NCBI RefSeq assembly: GCF_042686025.1
Contig: NZ_JBHUOZ010000003.1
Span: 1,116,001-1,180,000, forward strand
Length of the DNA: 64,000 bases
Reading direction: 5' to 3'
From: Terrimonas rubra
GTDB taxonomy: Bacteria > Bacteroidota > Bacteroidia > Chitinophagales > Chitinophagaceae
The notes below the pieces were generated by a model. The model was not told the DNA's origin. It searched no databases and saw only the letters and a program-made list of their open reading frames with translations. Positions within the stretch are counted from its first letter, which is position 1. Each line of letters starts with the position of its first letter. A program made the translations under genes and the position numbers. Shown here piece by piece: positions 1 to 9,053 of this stretch.

Positions 1-2214
1 AATGGTAAAACTATAACTATACTCCTCCGATACATTGCCCAGGTTATTGCGGGCTTTTATATAAAAGGTATAAGTGCCTGCGGGTAAATAAGTATATTCT
101 TTCTCCGTTTTATTATTCCAGTCCGACCATTTTTTATCATAGCCCCTTAAAAAATAACTGTATTCAATATTCGATTGCTGTTCGTAAAACGGTGAGGAAA
201 ACTGGAAATAGAAGGAGTTGGAATGGTAAGGTACGGTCGGTTGCTCCACTTCAGGTCCCTGGGCATATCCGCCAAATATCAGGCTATCCGTTTTGCCCTG
301 GGTAAGCACGCTACGCAGTTGTACAATGGGTGTTAAGGTCTGTTGTTTATACTTGGCATAGTTAATATGAAAATAACCTTTCTCACCACCCACAAATATA
401 TTATGCTCATTGGCCGGGTAAACCTGTTCAAAACCACTTACCATACGTCCGTTCAGTTCGGCAATATAAATGATGCGGGGAGAGGGGCCGCTGAAATCAA
501 CTACGCCCAGGTTTTTATCATATACAAACCACAGGTTTCCCTGGGCATCTTCTTTCAGATACCGGATAATGGTCTTGCCAAAAATAGCATTGAAATAGGC
601 AGAGGCAATGAATTTATCGGTAGTTGAACTGTACTCAAATATACCCTGTTCGGTAGTGGCAATGATCTGGTCTTTGATCTTGAAAATATAATTGCCGCTT
701 TCTCCCAGTCCATGTTTTGCCAGGTTATTATAAGCTTTTACGGTGGGAGAGCCGTTCTGGTAATCTACCCGGTACACACCTTTATAGGGGTGTGATACCC
801 AGATAATATTATTATGAATGGCTACAAAACGCGAGGACTCGAAAGGCACTTCAATATGCGCTTTGTTGATACTGTTGGTAACGTAATCATATAACCGGAT
901 ACCATGATAAGTGCCGGCTACTATAACAGGGGAAGGAGCGATGGAGGATAAGGGCAGAAATGACCAGAAGCCGCTGGTCTTATCCAGCAGGGTGGCCTGG
1001 TTTTGCTGAATGGTAAATAACCCTTCATGATGGCCGGCCAATAGCTGGTTGTTAACAATGGAAAGGTTCCAGGTCTGCCCCCGTGCATTATTCACTTTCT
1101 CAAATACTCCTTTACTAAAACTAAAATCCTTTTCCGGTTGCAGAGGCGCGGTATACACACCATTGGTGGTAGCCAGGTACAGCTGTTTCTGGTAAATGAT
1201 AGCTGAATAACCGGATACATCATTGTCGGTTTCCGGTTGTATGTTTTTAATGGCGCTGTTGTAGGCGATAAAATCAATACCATTATCCAGGCCCAGCCAT
1301 ATATTTTTATGTTTATCGGTAAAAACACTCAGGATATTGTTGTTCTGCAGACCTTCCTGCCGGGAAAAACTTTGTATGGTCTGCAGGTTTTTGTCAATAA
1401 TGATGCATCCATGGGTACTGGTGGCCAGGGCGATAGTGTTCTCATCAACCAGGGTGGCATCATATATATGGTAATTGGCAATAACATTCAGTTGCGGGCT
1501 TTGTACCGGCTTGATGGTCCGGTTATGATAAAGATAGAGCCCGTTTTTAAGGGTTACGATCAGGGTACTGTCCTGGCCAACCGGCAGGGAGGCTGTTATC
1601 AGGTAGCCCTCAGGCATTTTTGCCGGGTCAACGATCCTGGTCCAGGTACCATTATCAAATTGCACAATGCCGTTACTGTATTCCTGGGCAATCAGGTTAT
1701 TACCGGCTGCTTTACCTATATATAACCATATCGGGGCGGGATAAACATTAATATGGTTATCGCGGAGTTCAAAAATGGCTTCGGTGGCCCTGAAAAAAAC
1801 GCTTTGTTTGTGGCAGATGATATCCCAGACATCAGTAATGGACCTGTTTTTCTCCGGGATCAGCGGTTTCAGGCTTTTATAGGTAAGTTGCCCGTTTTCC
1901 CCGGCCTCAAAATAACCGATCTCGTTTTGTGCCCCTACATAAATGGTATTATTGCTGTCAACCGCCACTGAACGGGTAATGGTTTTATTGGGAACGGGAT
2001 AAGTTTTCCAGTAGGCCCCGTCAAAACTTACAATTCCTTCATTATTAGCAAAATAGAGTAGATTGTTCTTGTCCTGTGCGATACCCCAGTTTTGGGTGCC
2101 GGCTTTGTAGGTTTGCTTGGGATAGTTAATAATATCGGGCAGGCCAATCGTATTCTGGCCCGAAATAAGGCAGGTACCCCAAAGCAGTAAAAAGAGGGTT
2201 AAATAAATTTTCAT
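1..2214 (-). CDS. Two-component regulator propeller sensor, C-terminal part outside window
   Basis: The reading frame is open from an ATG at 2214 to the left edge (738 codons), so the protein is cut. It starts with a signal peptide (MKIYLTLFLLLWG, cleavage near ISGQ). Repeated segments of the kind NNLLYFANNEGIVSFDG and HKNIWLGLDNGIDF then follow; these are blades of the periplasmic regulator propeller. Near the cut edge is a Y_Y_Y-type domain (FYFQFSSPFYEQ, then YSYFLRGYDKKWSDW). In this family a membrane helix and either a histidine kinase or a LuxR-type output come next, but neither is visible here. It is divergent from the susC/susD/GH16 genes, so by analogy with hybrid sensors of Bacteroidota glycan loci it probably senses the released oligosaccharide and switches that operon on. 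The family is clear; the role is inferred from position. Confidence 0.85.
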   Translation of the reverse strand, partial: MKIYLTLFLLLWGTCLISGQNTIGLPDIINYPKQTYKAGTQNWGIAQDKNNLLYFANNEGIVSFDGAYWKTYPVPNKTITRSVAVDSNNTIYVGAQNEIGYFEAGENGQLTYKSLKPLIPEKNRSITDVWDIICHKQSVFFRATEAIFELRDNHINVYPAPIWLYIGKAAGNNLIAQEYSNGIVQFDNGTWTRIVDPAKMPEGYLITASLPVGQDSTLIVTLKNGLYLYHNRTIKPVQSPQLNVIANYHIYDATLVDENTIALATSTHGCIIIDKNLQTIQSFSRQEGLQNNNILSVFTDKHKNIWLGLDNGIDFIAYNSAIKNIQPETDNDVSGYSAIIYQKQLYLATTNGVYTAPLQPEKDFSFSKGVFEKVNNARGQTWNLSIVNNQLLAGHHEGLFTIQQNQATLLDKTSGFWSFLPLSSIAPSPVIVAGTYHGIRLYDYVTNSINKAHIEVPFESSRFVAIHNNIIWVSHPYKGVYRVDYQNGSPTVKAYNNLAKHGLGESGNYIFKIKDQIIATTEQGIFEYSSTTDKFIASAYFNAIFGKTIIRYLKEDAQGNLWFVYDKNLGVVDFSGPSPRIIYIAELNGRMVSGFEQVYPANEHNIFVGGEKGYFHINYAKYKQQTLTPIVQLRSVLTQGKTDSLIFGGYAQGPEVEQPTVPYHSNSFYFQFSSPFYEQQSNIEYSYFLRGYDKKWSDWNNKTEKEYTYLPAGTYTFYIKARNNLGNVSEEYSYSFTI

Positions 2215-2412
2215 TGACAACAATCAATCTCTAAAATAAGCAATTAATTGATTGATGTATCATTGAAGGGGCATTTTTGACCGTTTTAAACGGGTTGATG
2301 TAGTAGTGATGTAGTGCAAATAATGGAAAAAGTTCATTTACAGGCTATTTTTATCACCGATTGTTCTAAACCATAATGGGGTCTTCCCATAACACTAACT
2401 AAAAGCTTGTAT
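2215..2412. promoter_or_regulatory. Divergent control region between propeller sensor and susC-like gene
   Basis: This 198-bp gap must hold the promoters of both divergent genes. It contains an inverted repeat ATCAATC (2223-2229) / GATTGAT (2250-2256) with the palindrome CAATTAATTG (2241-2250) between the arms. That is a candidate operator close to the sensor start. I see no convincing TTTG-N19-TAnnTTTG promoter in either direction. Confidence 0.35.
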
Positions 2413-5400
2413 ATGAAATCCAAAATTGTACTGTCCGTTTGGGCACTACTACTGCTTATTATTAACGAATCATGGGCTCAGTCGGTAAAAATTACCGGCA
2501 AAATCACTTCCAAAGCTACAGGCGAGGTTTTAGCCGGCGCCAATGTATCGGTAAAAGGTACAACCACCAACACAATTACAGACGAAAGGGGTAACTATAG
2601 CATTAATGCATCACCGGGTGATGTATTGATCGTTAGTTATGCCGATATGATCACTGTTGAACAAACCGTAACCCAGGGTGGTTCCCTGGATTTCATCCTC
2701 GATCGCCAGCAGGGCAACCTCGATGAGGTGGTCGTGGTTGGTTATGGCACCCAGAAACGGAAAACGATAACGGGGGCCGTATCCAGCGTAAAAGCGGGTG
2801 ACCTGGAGAATATGCCGGTGGTAAGGGTAGAAAACTCCTTACAGGGCCGTATTTCAGGGGTACAGGTAACCGCCAACTCGGGTCAGCCGGGTGATGCATC
2901 AAAAGTAAGGATCAGGGGAACCTCCAGCCTTACGGCCGGTACCGATCCCATTTACGTAGTGGATGGGGTGATCATCGGTGGCGGTATTGATTTTTTAAAT
3001 CAATCGGATATAGAGTCAATTGATGTACTGAAAGACGCAGCATCGGCAGCTATTTATGGTACACAGGCTTCCAATGGTGTAATATTGGTAACCACCAAAA
3101 AGGGCCGGTCCGGTAAAGTTGCGGTTAACTACAATGGGTACCTGGGTACGCAGGCTCCCTGGAGAAAACTGAAACTATTAAATGCGACAGAGTACGCCAC
3201 GCTGCAAAATGAAGCATTATTGAACGGTGGCAAGCCTATCCGTTACTCCGATCCTGCTGCTTTGGGCGAAGGCACCGACTGGCAGGCCGCTATTATGAAT
3301 AATAATGCCTTCATCCAGAATCACGAACTATCACTTTCCTCATCAACCGAAAAATCTTCCTATTATACATCCTTCGGTTATTTTGACCAGGATGGTATTG
3401 TGGCCACTTCCAACTCTTTTTATAAAAGGTTTACGGCCCGTTTTAACTCTACCCATAAAGTAAACTCCCGCATTACATTCGGTAACAATATTGCCTATGC
3501 TTTTGTGAGATCAAGAGGGGTAGGCACCAACAGTGAGTGGGGTACGCCGCTGAACCGTGCTATTAACCTGGACCCTTTAACGCCTTTAGTGGTGACAGAT
3601 CCAGCCATGGCCGGCCAGGCGCCTTATACCAATAGTCCTTATGTGGTAAGAGATGGATTTGGTAATCCTTACGGCATCTCTACTGTGGTTACTTCAGAAA
3701 TACTGAACCCGCTGGCAGCTTTACAGATCGACCAGGGTTTTGGCTGGTCGCATAAAATAACCGGTAACATTTTTGGCGAGGTTGAAATTATTAAAGGATT
3801 AAAATTCCGCTCACAGGTAAATGGTGACCTGGCGTTCTGGGGCAGTGAAGGCTTTACACCATTATATTATTTAAATACCATCAATAAAAACGAAGACCTG
3901 AACAGTTATACCAGGTCACAGAGCAGGGGACTTTTCTATATCTGGGACAATACCCTGACCTACGATAAAAAAATTGGTAATCACTCTATCAATGTACTGG
4001 CAGGTACATCCGCTCAAAAAAACAGGGGCGAAACGATCTCTGCAACTAAAAGAGGAATTCCCGTTAATAATATCCGGGATGCTTCTATGATCTTCCCGGT
4101 ACCGGTTGAAAACCAGTCCAGCGGTGGTAGCGAATACCTGAATACACTGGCATCCCTATTCGGCCGTATTACGTATGACTATAACCAGAAATACCTGCTT
4201 ACCCTCATCTATCGCCGTGACGGGTCATCGAAATTCGGACCCAGTTATAAATTCGGTCATTTCCCTTCGGTGTCTGCAGGCTGGGTAGTATCTGAGGAAA
4301 ATTTCTTTCAGAATGTAACACCGGTAAACTTCTTAAAACTGAGAGCATCTTATGGTGTAAACGGTAACGACAGGATCAGGGATTTTGCTTATTTATCAAC
4401 CGTAAGCGGTGGCCGTAACTATACCATCAACGGGCAATTGATCAATGGTGTAAGTCCTAACGCATTAAGTAACCCTGATCTGCGCTGGGAAGAAACCGCA
4501 CAAACCAATATTGGTTTGGACGCAACCGTGTTTAAAAACTTCTCCGTATCACTGGACTGGTTCAATAAAAAAACAAGTGGTTTATTATTACAGGTAGATG
4601 TACCGGGTTATGTAGGAAATGTTGGTCCTGTACAGAATATCGGTACCATGGAAAACCGTGGTGTTGAATTAGAACTGGGTTACAGGAAAAGACTGGGTGA
4701 AGTGAATCTGGCTGTAAACGGTAATATTTCTTACTTAAAAAATGAAGTTACCTTCTTAACCGATAACAACCTTTACTTACCTAACCGCCAAACTTTTAGC
4801 CCGCAGGGTGTAGAGATGGCCCGTATAACTGTAGGCCACCCGATAGATTATTTCTTTGGTTTTAAAACGGCCGGTCTTTTCCAGAATAATAAAGATGTGG
4901 CCAGCCATGTAAACAAAGACGGCGGCTTATTACAACCGGCTGCCAGGCCTGGTGATATCCGTTTTGTGGATACCAATGGTGATGGTGTGATCGATAATAA
5001 TGACCGTGTACAAATTGGTAACCCAACGCCTAAATGGACCTATGGCTTTACGCTGAACCTGGATTATAAAAACTTTGACCTGGTGATATTTGGACAAGGT
5101 ATTGCAGATGCCGATGTATTCCAGGCTATCAGGAGGTTCGACCTGCCAAATGCCAACTACAGTACGGTGGCTTTGGGCAGATGGACAGGTGAGGGATCCT
5201 CTAATTATTTCCCCCGCCTGGTCGACGGCGATCCTAATAACAACTTCAGCCGCAGTTCTGACTTCTATATCCAGGATGGTTCTTACTTCCGTATTAAAAC
5301 CTTACAGATCGGTTATACAGTACCTGCACACTTAATAAAAGGTGCCGGTCTGAACAAGCTGCGTTTCTATATCATGTCAAACAACCTGCTCACTTTAACC

Positions 5401-5505
5401 AAATACAACGGGTACGATCCGGAAATAGGTAGCAGTAACGGTATTGACAGGGGTATTTATCCGCAGGCACGTGCTTTTATGGGTGGTATTAATATTGGGT
5501 TTTAA
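2413..5505 (+). CDS. SusC/RagA-family TonB-dependent outer-membrane transporter
   Basis: This 1030-residue protein has a signal peptide (MKSKIVLSVWALLLL to SWAQS), a CarboxypepD_reg-like domain (about residues 25-100), then LDEVVVVGYGTQKR, the signature joining it to the TonB plug. The plug includes VRIRGTSSL and DPIYVVDGV, and the beta-barrel runs to a C-terminal aromatic residue (INIGF). This is the standard SusC layout. With the SusD-like lipoprotein 19 bp downstream it should form the outer-membrane oligosaccharide import complex. A TTG lies two codons upstream at 2407, but the ATG at 2413 gives the natural signal peptide. The co-transcribed GH16 enzymes point to a beta-glucan as substrate. 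There is no STN domain, so anti-sigma signalling is not expected. Confidence 0.95.
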   Translation: MKSKIVLSVWALLLLIINESWAQSVKITGKITSKATGEVLAGANVSVKGTTTNTITDERGNYSINASPGDVLIVSYADMITVEQTVTQGGSLDFILDRQQGNLDEVVVVGYGTQKRKTITGAVSSVKAGDLENMPVVRVENSLQGRISGVQVTANSGQPGDASKVRIRGTSSLTAGTDPIYVVDGVIIGGGIDFLNQSDIESIDVLKDAASAAIYGTQASNGVILVTTKKGRSGKVAVNYNGYLGTQAPWRKLKLLNATEYATLQNEALLNGGKPIRYSDPAALGEGTDWQAAIMNNNAFIQNHELSLSSSTEKSSYYTSFGYFDQDGIVATSNSFYKRFTARFNSTHKVNSRITFGNNIAYAFVRSRGVGTNSEWGTPLNRAINLDPLTPLVVTDPAMAGQAPYTNSPYVVRDGFGNPYGISTVVTSEILNPLAALQIDQGFGWSHKITGNIFGEVEIIKGLKFRSQVNGDLAFWGSEGFTPLYYLNTINKNEDLNSYTRSQSRGLFYIWDNTLTYDKKIGNHSINVLAGTSAQKNRGETISATKRGIPVNNIRDASMIFPVPVENQSSGGSEYLNTLASLFGRITYDYNQKYLLTLIYRRDGSSKFGPSYKFGHFPSVSAGWVVSEENFFQNVTPVNFLKLRASYGVNGNDRIRDFAYLSTVSGGRNYTINGQLINGVSPNALSNPDLRWEETAQTNIGLDATVFKNFSVSLDWFNKKTSGLLLQVDVPGYVGNVGPVQNIGTMENRGVELELGYRKRLGEVNLAVNGNISYLKNEVTFLTDNNLYLPNRQTFSPQGVEMARITVGHPIDYFFGFKTAGLFQNNKDVASHVNKDGGLLQPAARPGDIRFVDTNGDGVIDNNDRVQIGNPTPKWTYGFTLNLDYKNFDLVIFGQGIADADVFQAIRRFDLPNANYSTVALGRWTGEGSSNYFPRLVDGDPNNNFSRSSDFYIQDGSYFRIKTLQIGYTVPAHLIKGAGLNKLRFYIMSNNLLTLTKYNGYDPEIGSSNGIDRGIYPQARAFMGGINIGF

Positions 5506-5524
5506 TATTTAAAAAACTATTGCA

Positions 5525-7021
5525 ATGAAAAAGTTATTATATATACATATATTATTAGCCGGCCTGTTTGTAACAGCGATAACCGGTTGCAGTAAAAGCT
5601 TCCTGGAGCTTCAGCCTAGGGGCACCGACCTGGAAGATAATTTTTATAAAAATGAAGAACAGTTATTCTCAGGACTGGTAGCCGTATACGATGTAATGCA
5701 ATGGGGTACATCCGGTGGTTATACCATGACCATGCCCTTGTTAACAGTAGCATCGGACGAAGCACATGCCGGTGGTAGTGATGCATCGGACCAGCCGAGA
5801 TGGGTAGCGTATGACAATTTTAAATTGACTGCCGAAATGGGTCCCCAGATCGGTATCTGGGAAAAAAATTATGCAGGGGTTTACCGTGCTAATTTATTAC
5901 TGTCCAAAATTGAAGGAGCTACCGCAAGTGCCGCTTTTAAAGCCAGGGTAACGGCCGAGGCAAAAACTTTAAGGGCTTATTTCTATTTCAACCTCATCCG
6001 CTGGTTTGGTAATATACCTTTGATTGTAGGCCCCATTCCTACCAGTGAATTATATACCCAATCGCAGGTACCTGCTGCTGAAGTATATGCCCAGATCGAA
6101 AAAGACCTGACAGAAGCTATCCCTGAACTCCCCCTTACGATCCCGGTAACCGAGTCCGGCCGTTTATCAAAAGGCGCTGCCAGGGCTATCCTTGCTAAAT
6201 CGATCATGTACCAGAACGATAACAGCCGTATGGGTCAGGCTGCTCAGTTATTAAACGAGATCAATACTTCCCCGGTTTACCACCTGTTGGATAACTATGG
6301 TGATATCTTCCGCCCTGACAACCAGTTTCACGCGGAATCAATTTTAGAAATACCGCATTCCAACCTGGCTTTATGGGGCGACTGGGGCTGGATAAATGGT
6401 GGTGAAGGTAATGTAGGACCGCAATTTATAGGCATAGCCGACTATAATGGTCCGTTGTATTCCGGTGGCTGGGGCTTTGCACCCATCTCCATGGACCTGG
6501 TAAATGCCATGACAGGTGATCCCCGTTTTCAATATACCATTATTGATGGCCTGGCGCTGAAAGCCGGTGGCGCTTCTTATACAGAACGTTACCAGAATAC
6601 CAACTACTTTATTAAAAAATATGCACCATTATCGGCCTACAGGGCCACAGCGGGTACAGCAGAATTAAACTGGCCTATCAATGAAATCGAGATCAGGCTG
6701 GCGGATACTTATTTGTTAGAAGCAGAAGCTTTATTACGCAGTGGTGGCAGCGCTACCCGTGCAGGCGAATTATTAAATGCAGTGAGGGACAGGGTTGACC
6801 TGCCCGCAGTGGCCGCCACACTGGATAATGTATACAGGGAACGTCGCCTGGAGCTGGCTACCGAAGGCCACCGTTTCTTTGACCTGGTAAGAACCAACCA
6901 GGCAGAAGCTGTATTAGGACCTTTGGGTTTTGTAGCACCTAAAAACAATGTACTGCCTATCCCGCAATCGGAAATTGACAGGACAAAGAAAAACCTGAAA
7001 CAAAATCCAGGTTATCAATAA
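5525..7021 (+). CDS. SusD/RagB-family glycan-binding lipoprotein
   Basis: The 498-residue protein starts MKKLLYIHILLAG and has a lipobox at AITGC (Cys about residue 22), so it is anchored in the outer membrane. It then shows the SusD N-terminal pattern (SFLELQPRG, EEQLFSGLVAVYDV), the TPR-like helical core (EAKTLRAYFYFNLIRWFGNIPL), and the typical C-terminus with LLEAEALLRSGG, RRLELATEGHRFFDLVRT and a final NPGYQ. It caps the SusC channel and binds the glycan. The gap to susC is 19 bp, so the two are co-transcribed. Confidence 0.95.
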   Translation: MKKLLYIHILLAGLFVTAITGCSKSFLELQPRGTDLEDNFYKNEEQLFSGLVAVYDVMQWGTSGGYTMTMPLLTVASDEAHAGGSDASDQPRWVAYDNFKLTAEMGPQIGIWEKNYAGVYRANLLLSKIEGATASAAFKARVTAEAKTLRAYFYFNLIRWFGNIPLIVGPIPTSELYTQSQVPAAEVYAQIEKDLTEAIPELPLTIPVTESGRLSKGAARAILAKSIMYQNDNSRMGQAAQLLNEINTSPVYHLLDNYGDIFRPDNQFHAESILEIPHSNLALWGDWGWINGGEGNVGPQFIGIADYNGPLYSGGWGFAPISMDLVNAMTGDPRFQYTIIDGLALKAGGASYTERYQNTNYFIKKYAPLSAYRATAGTAELNWPINEIEIRLADTYLLEAEALLRSGGSATRAGELLNAVRDRVDLPAVAATLDNVYRERRLELATEGHRFFDLVRTNQAEAVLGPLGFVAPKNNVLPIPQSEIDRTKKNLKQNPGYQ

Positions 7022-7163
7022 ACAGGGATATGTTTATTTGCTTACCGGCAACAGTACTACTATCGGCTTTGGTTGCGTCGCACACTTCATCTGCTGGTAA
7101 TACTGTTCGGCAAAGAGTAAGGACAATTGATAAAAACAAACGTTAAACGTAAAATAAATAACT

Positions 7164-8096
7164 ATGTTATATACAAAACAACTTACAAAAATGATGTCAG
7201 CCTGCTGTATCATTTTACTAAGTATAGTGGTGGCATCCTGCACCAAACGCGGGGATAACCTGAAACTGAACCCCATTCCCACACCTGCTTTTGATATTGT
7301 GAATGGCAGTAACGGTAACAACTTTATCCTGGTAAATAAAACACCAGGGGCCTCCATTCCTAACTGGCGGGTAAGCACCGGCCAGAGTTTCAGCGGTGAC
7401 TCGGCAAGGTTAAAGCTGATTTTCAAAGGTACATACGAGATCAAACTGATCGTGGTAACACAGGGTGGTCTTGATTCCGTTACCAAAACGGTTACTGTTG
7501 CAGCAAGTGATCCTACTGCCTGTGATCCGTCTAACGCTATCGGTTTTATAGCCAGCTGTACGCAGAAAAAATGGAAGCTGAATCCCGAAGCCGGTACTTA
7601 TAAAGTTGGTGAAGGCGCCGGCAACGGTAACTGGTGGAGCAGCGGTATGGATGCCGTAACCGGAAGGGCCTGCGAGTTCAACGATGAATACATTTTCTCC
7701 TTTGATGCCGAAGGCACATTTGTATACGACAACAAAGGTGATTTCTTTGCCGATAATAACTTAGGTCCGCAGGATGGCGGCTGTCACCCTAACAGTGCCT
7801 TTAAGCCGGTTCAAATGCCCTGGGCATCCGGCAACTTCACCTTCTCGGTTGTAGAGGGCACCGGTGTAAGAGGCCTGGGACAGTTAAAGGTAAACGGATT
7901 GGGTGCACATATAGGTTTACAGAAAGCATATAATGGTGGTGAAATTGGCGTGGGCCTTGGTCCTACGGCCACGTCCATTACCTACGATATTTTAGAAATG
8001 CGGAAAAATCCGGGCGGAGCAACGTATGATATACTGGTGGTAGGCCTGAATATAGGCGGCGCCGGCTGGTGGACTTTTACTTTACGTTCTTACTAA
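7164..8096 (+). CDS. PKD-domain surface lipoprotein of the glycan locus
   Basis: The 310-residue protein has a lipobox at VVASC (Cys about 27). Residues about 40-115 look like a PKD domain: FDIVNGSNGNNFILVNK, then WRVSTGQSFSGDSARLKLIF and GTYEIKLIVVT. The remaining two thirds form an unassigned, Trp- and Gly-rich domain (KKWKLNPEAGTYKVG, NGNWWSSG, EYIFSFDAEGTFVYDN) that I recall from proteins near beta-glucan loci. In the position of SusE/SusF-type proteins, it is probably a surface glycan-binding protein that feeds the SusCD pair. The 142-bp gap after susD leaves room for a separate promoter or RNA processing. The binding role is inferred. Confidence 0.7.
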   Translation: MLYTKQLTKMMSACCIILLSIVVASCTKRGDNLKLNPIPTPAFDIVNGSNGNNFILVNKTPGASIPNWRVSTGQSFSGDSARLKLIFKGTYEIKLIVVTQGGLDSVTKTVTVAASDPTACDPSNAIGFIASCTQKKWKLNPEAGTYKVGEGAGNGNWWSSGMDAVTGRACEFNDEYIFSFDAEGTFVYDNKGDFFADNNLGPQDGGCHPNSAFKPVQMPWASGNFTFSVVEGTGVRGLGQLKVNGLGAHIGLQKAYNGGEIGVGLGPTATSITYDILEMRKNPGGATYDILVVGLNIGGAGWWTFTLRSY

Positions 8097-8263
8097 TTCC
8101 TGATGACAGATGCATACTGACATGGTGGTATAATCCCATGGAGGGTATGCTTTGGCTTAAAAATATTCAGCTTCGTTAAGTACGCTAAGCATGCAAGTTA
8201 GCAGTTAGTGTGGGGCGGGTGATCGGGTTAAGCAGCCCGCCCTCTTTTTTAAATGTAGTAACT
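8097..8263 (+). other. Gap before the GH16 gene
   Basis: An open frame extends upstream of the GH16 gene to 8210, but the extra 18 residues have no signal-peptide character, whereas the ATG at 8264 starts a clean one. The segment contains the GC-rich inverted stretch GGGCGGG ... CCCGCCC (about 8214-8242) followed by TCTTTTTT. That looks like a terminator or attenuator hairpin just upstream of the gene. Confidence 0.4.
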
Positions 8264-9040
8264 ATGAAACATATATTATCGTTCTGCCTGTTATGGTGTT
8301 TGCAGCTGTCGCTGGAAGCACAATTTAAAAAACTGGTCTGGAGCGACGAGTTTAATTATACGGGCTTACCCGACAGTACAAAATGGGGCTATGATGTAGG
8401 CGGACACGGCTGGGGGAATAACGAAAAACAATTTTACACCTATGCAAGACAGCAGAATGCATTTGTAAAAGACGGTAAGTTGACGATCAAAGCCATCAGG
8501 GAAAAATATGAGAATAACGGCTACACATCGGCCCGGCTGATAACCAAAAATAAAGGTGACTGGAAGTATGGACGTATTGAAGTAAAGGCCTTGTTGCCGC
8601 ATGGACGGGGTATCTGGCCCGCCATTTGGATGTTACCTACCAACTGGGAATACGGTGGCTGGCCACATAGCGGTGAAATTGATATTATGGAGCATGTTGG
8701 TTATCTTCCTGATTCGGTTTTTGGCACCGTGCATACACTGGCTTATCACCACAGTATTGGCACACATAAATCGGCCAGTATTTTAAAAAAGGACCTCAGT
8801 AAAAAATACCATATTTATGCATTGGAGTGGACGGAGAACGAAATGAAAATGCTGGTGGATGAACAGGTGATGTTCACTTTTAAAAATGAAAAAAAAGGCA
8901 GTGCGGTATGGCCTTTTGATAAGGAATTTCATTTGTTATTAAATGTAGCCGTAGGGGGCGACTGGGGTGGTTCCCGCGGAATTGACGAATCGGTTTACCC
9001 GCAGGAGATGGTGGTAGATTATGTGCGTGTATATCAATAA
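8264..9040 (+). CDS. Secreted GH16 endo-beta-1,3-glucanase-like enzyme
   Basis: This is a 258-residue glycoside hydrolase family 16 protein with a signal peptide (MKHILSFCLLW to LSLEAQ). The catalytic signature GEIDIMEHVG places the nucleophile at E138, the helper D at 140 and the acid/base at E143. This ExDxxE spacing, with the Met-containing bulge, is typical of laminarinase and lichenase-like members. GIWPAIWMLP before it and the closing VVDYVRVYQ fit the same subgroup. It consists of the catalytic domain alone, with no binding module. It probably cuts beta-1,3 or mixed-linkage glucan in the periplasm or outside, next to the SusCD importer. A second, lipid-anchored GH16 starts 13 bp downstream, so the two are co-transcribed. 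Confidence 0.9.
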   Translation: MKHILSFCLLWCLQLSLEAQFKKLVWSDEFNYTGLPDSTKWGYDVGGHGWGNNEKQFYTYARQQNAFVKDGKLTIKAIREKYENNGYTSARLITKNKGDWKYGRIEVKALLPHGRGIWPAIWMLPTNWEYGGWPHSGEIDIMEHVGYLPDSVFGTVHTLAYHHSIGTHKSASILKKDLSKKYHIYALEWTENEMKMLVDEQVMFTFKNEKKGSAVWPFDKEFHLLLNVAVGGDWGGSRGIDESVYPQEMVVDYVRVYQ

Positions 9041-9053
9041 TTAAAATTATAGC

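Noticed and set aside
1237..1971. Two plus-strand frames (162 and 72 codons) near the left edge
   Set aside because: They are antisense to the propeller sensor, which is open over the whole 2.2 kb and has clear family motifs.
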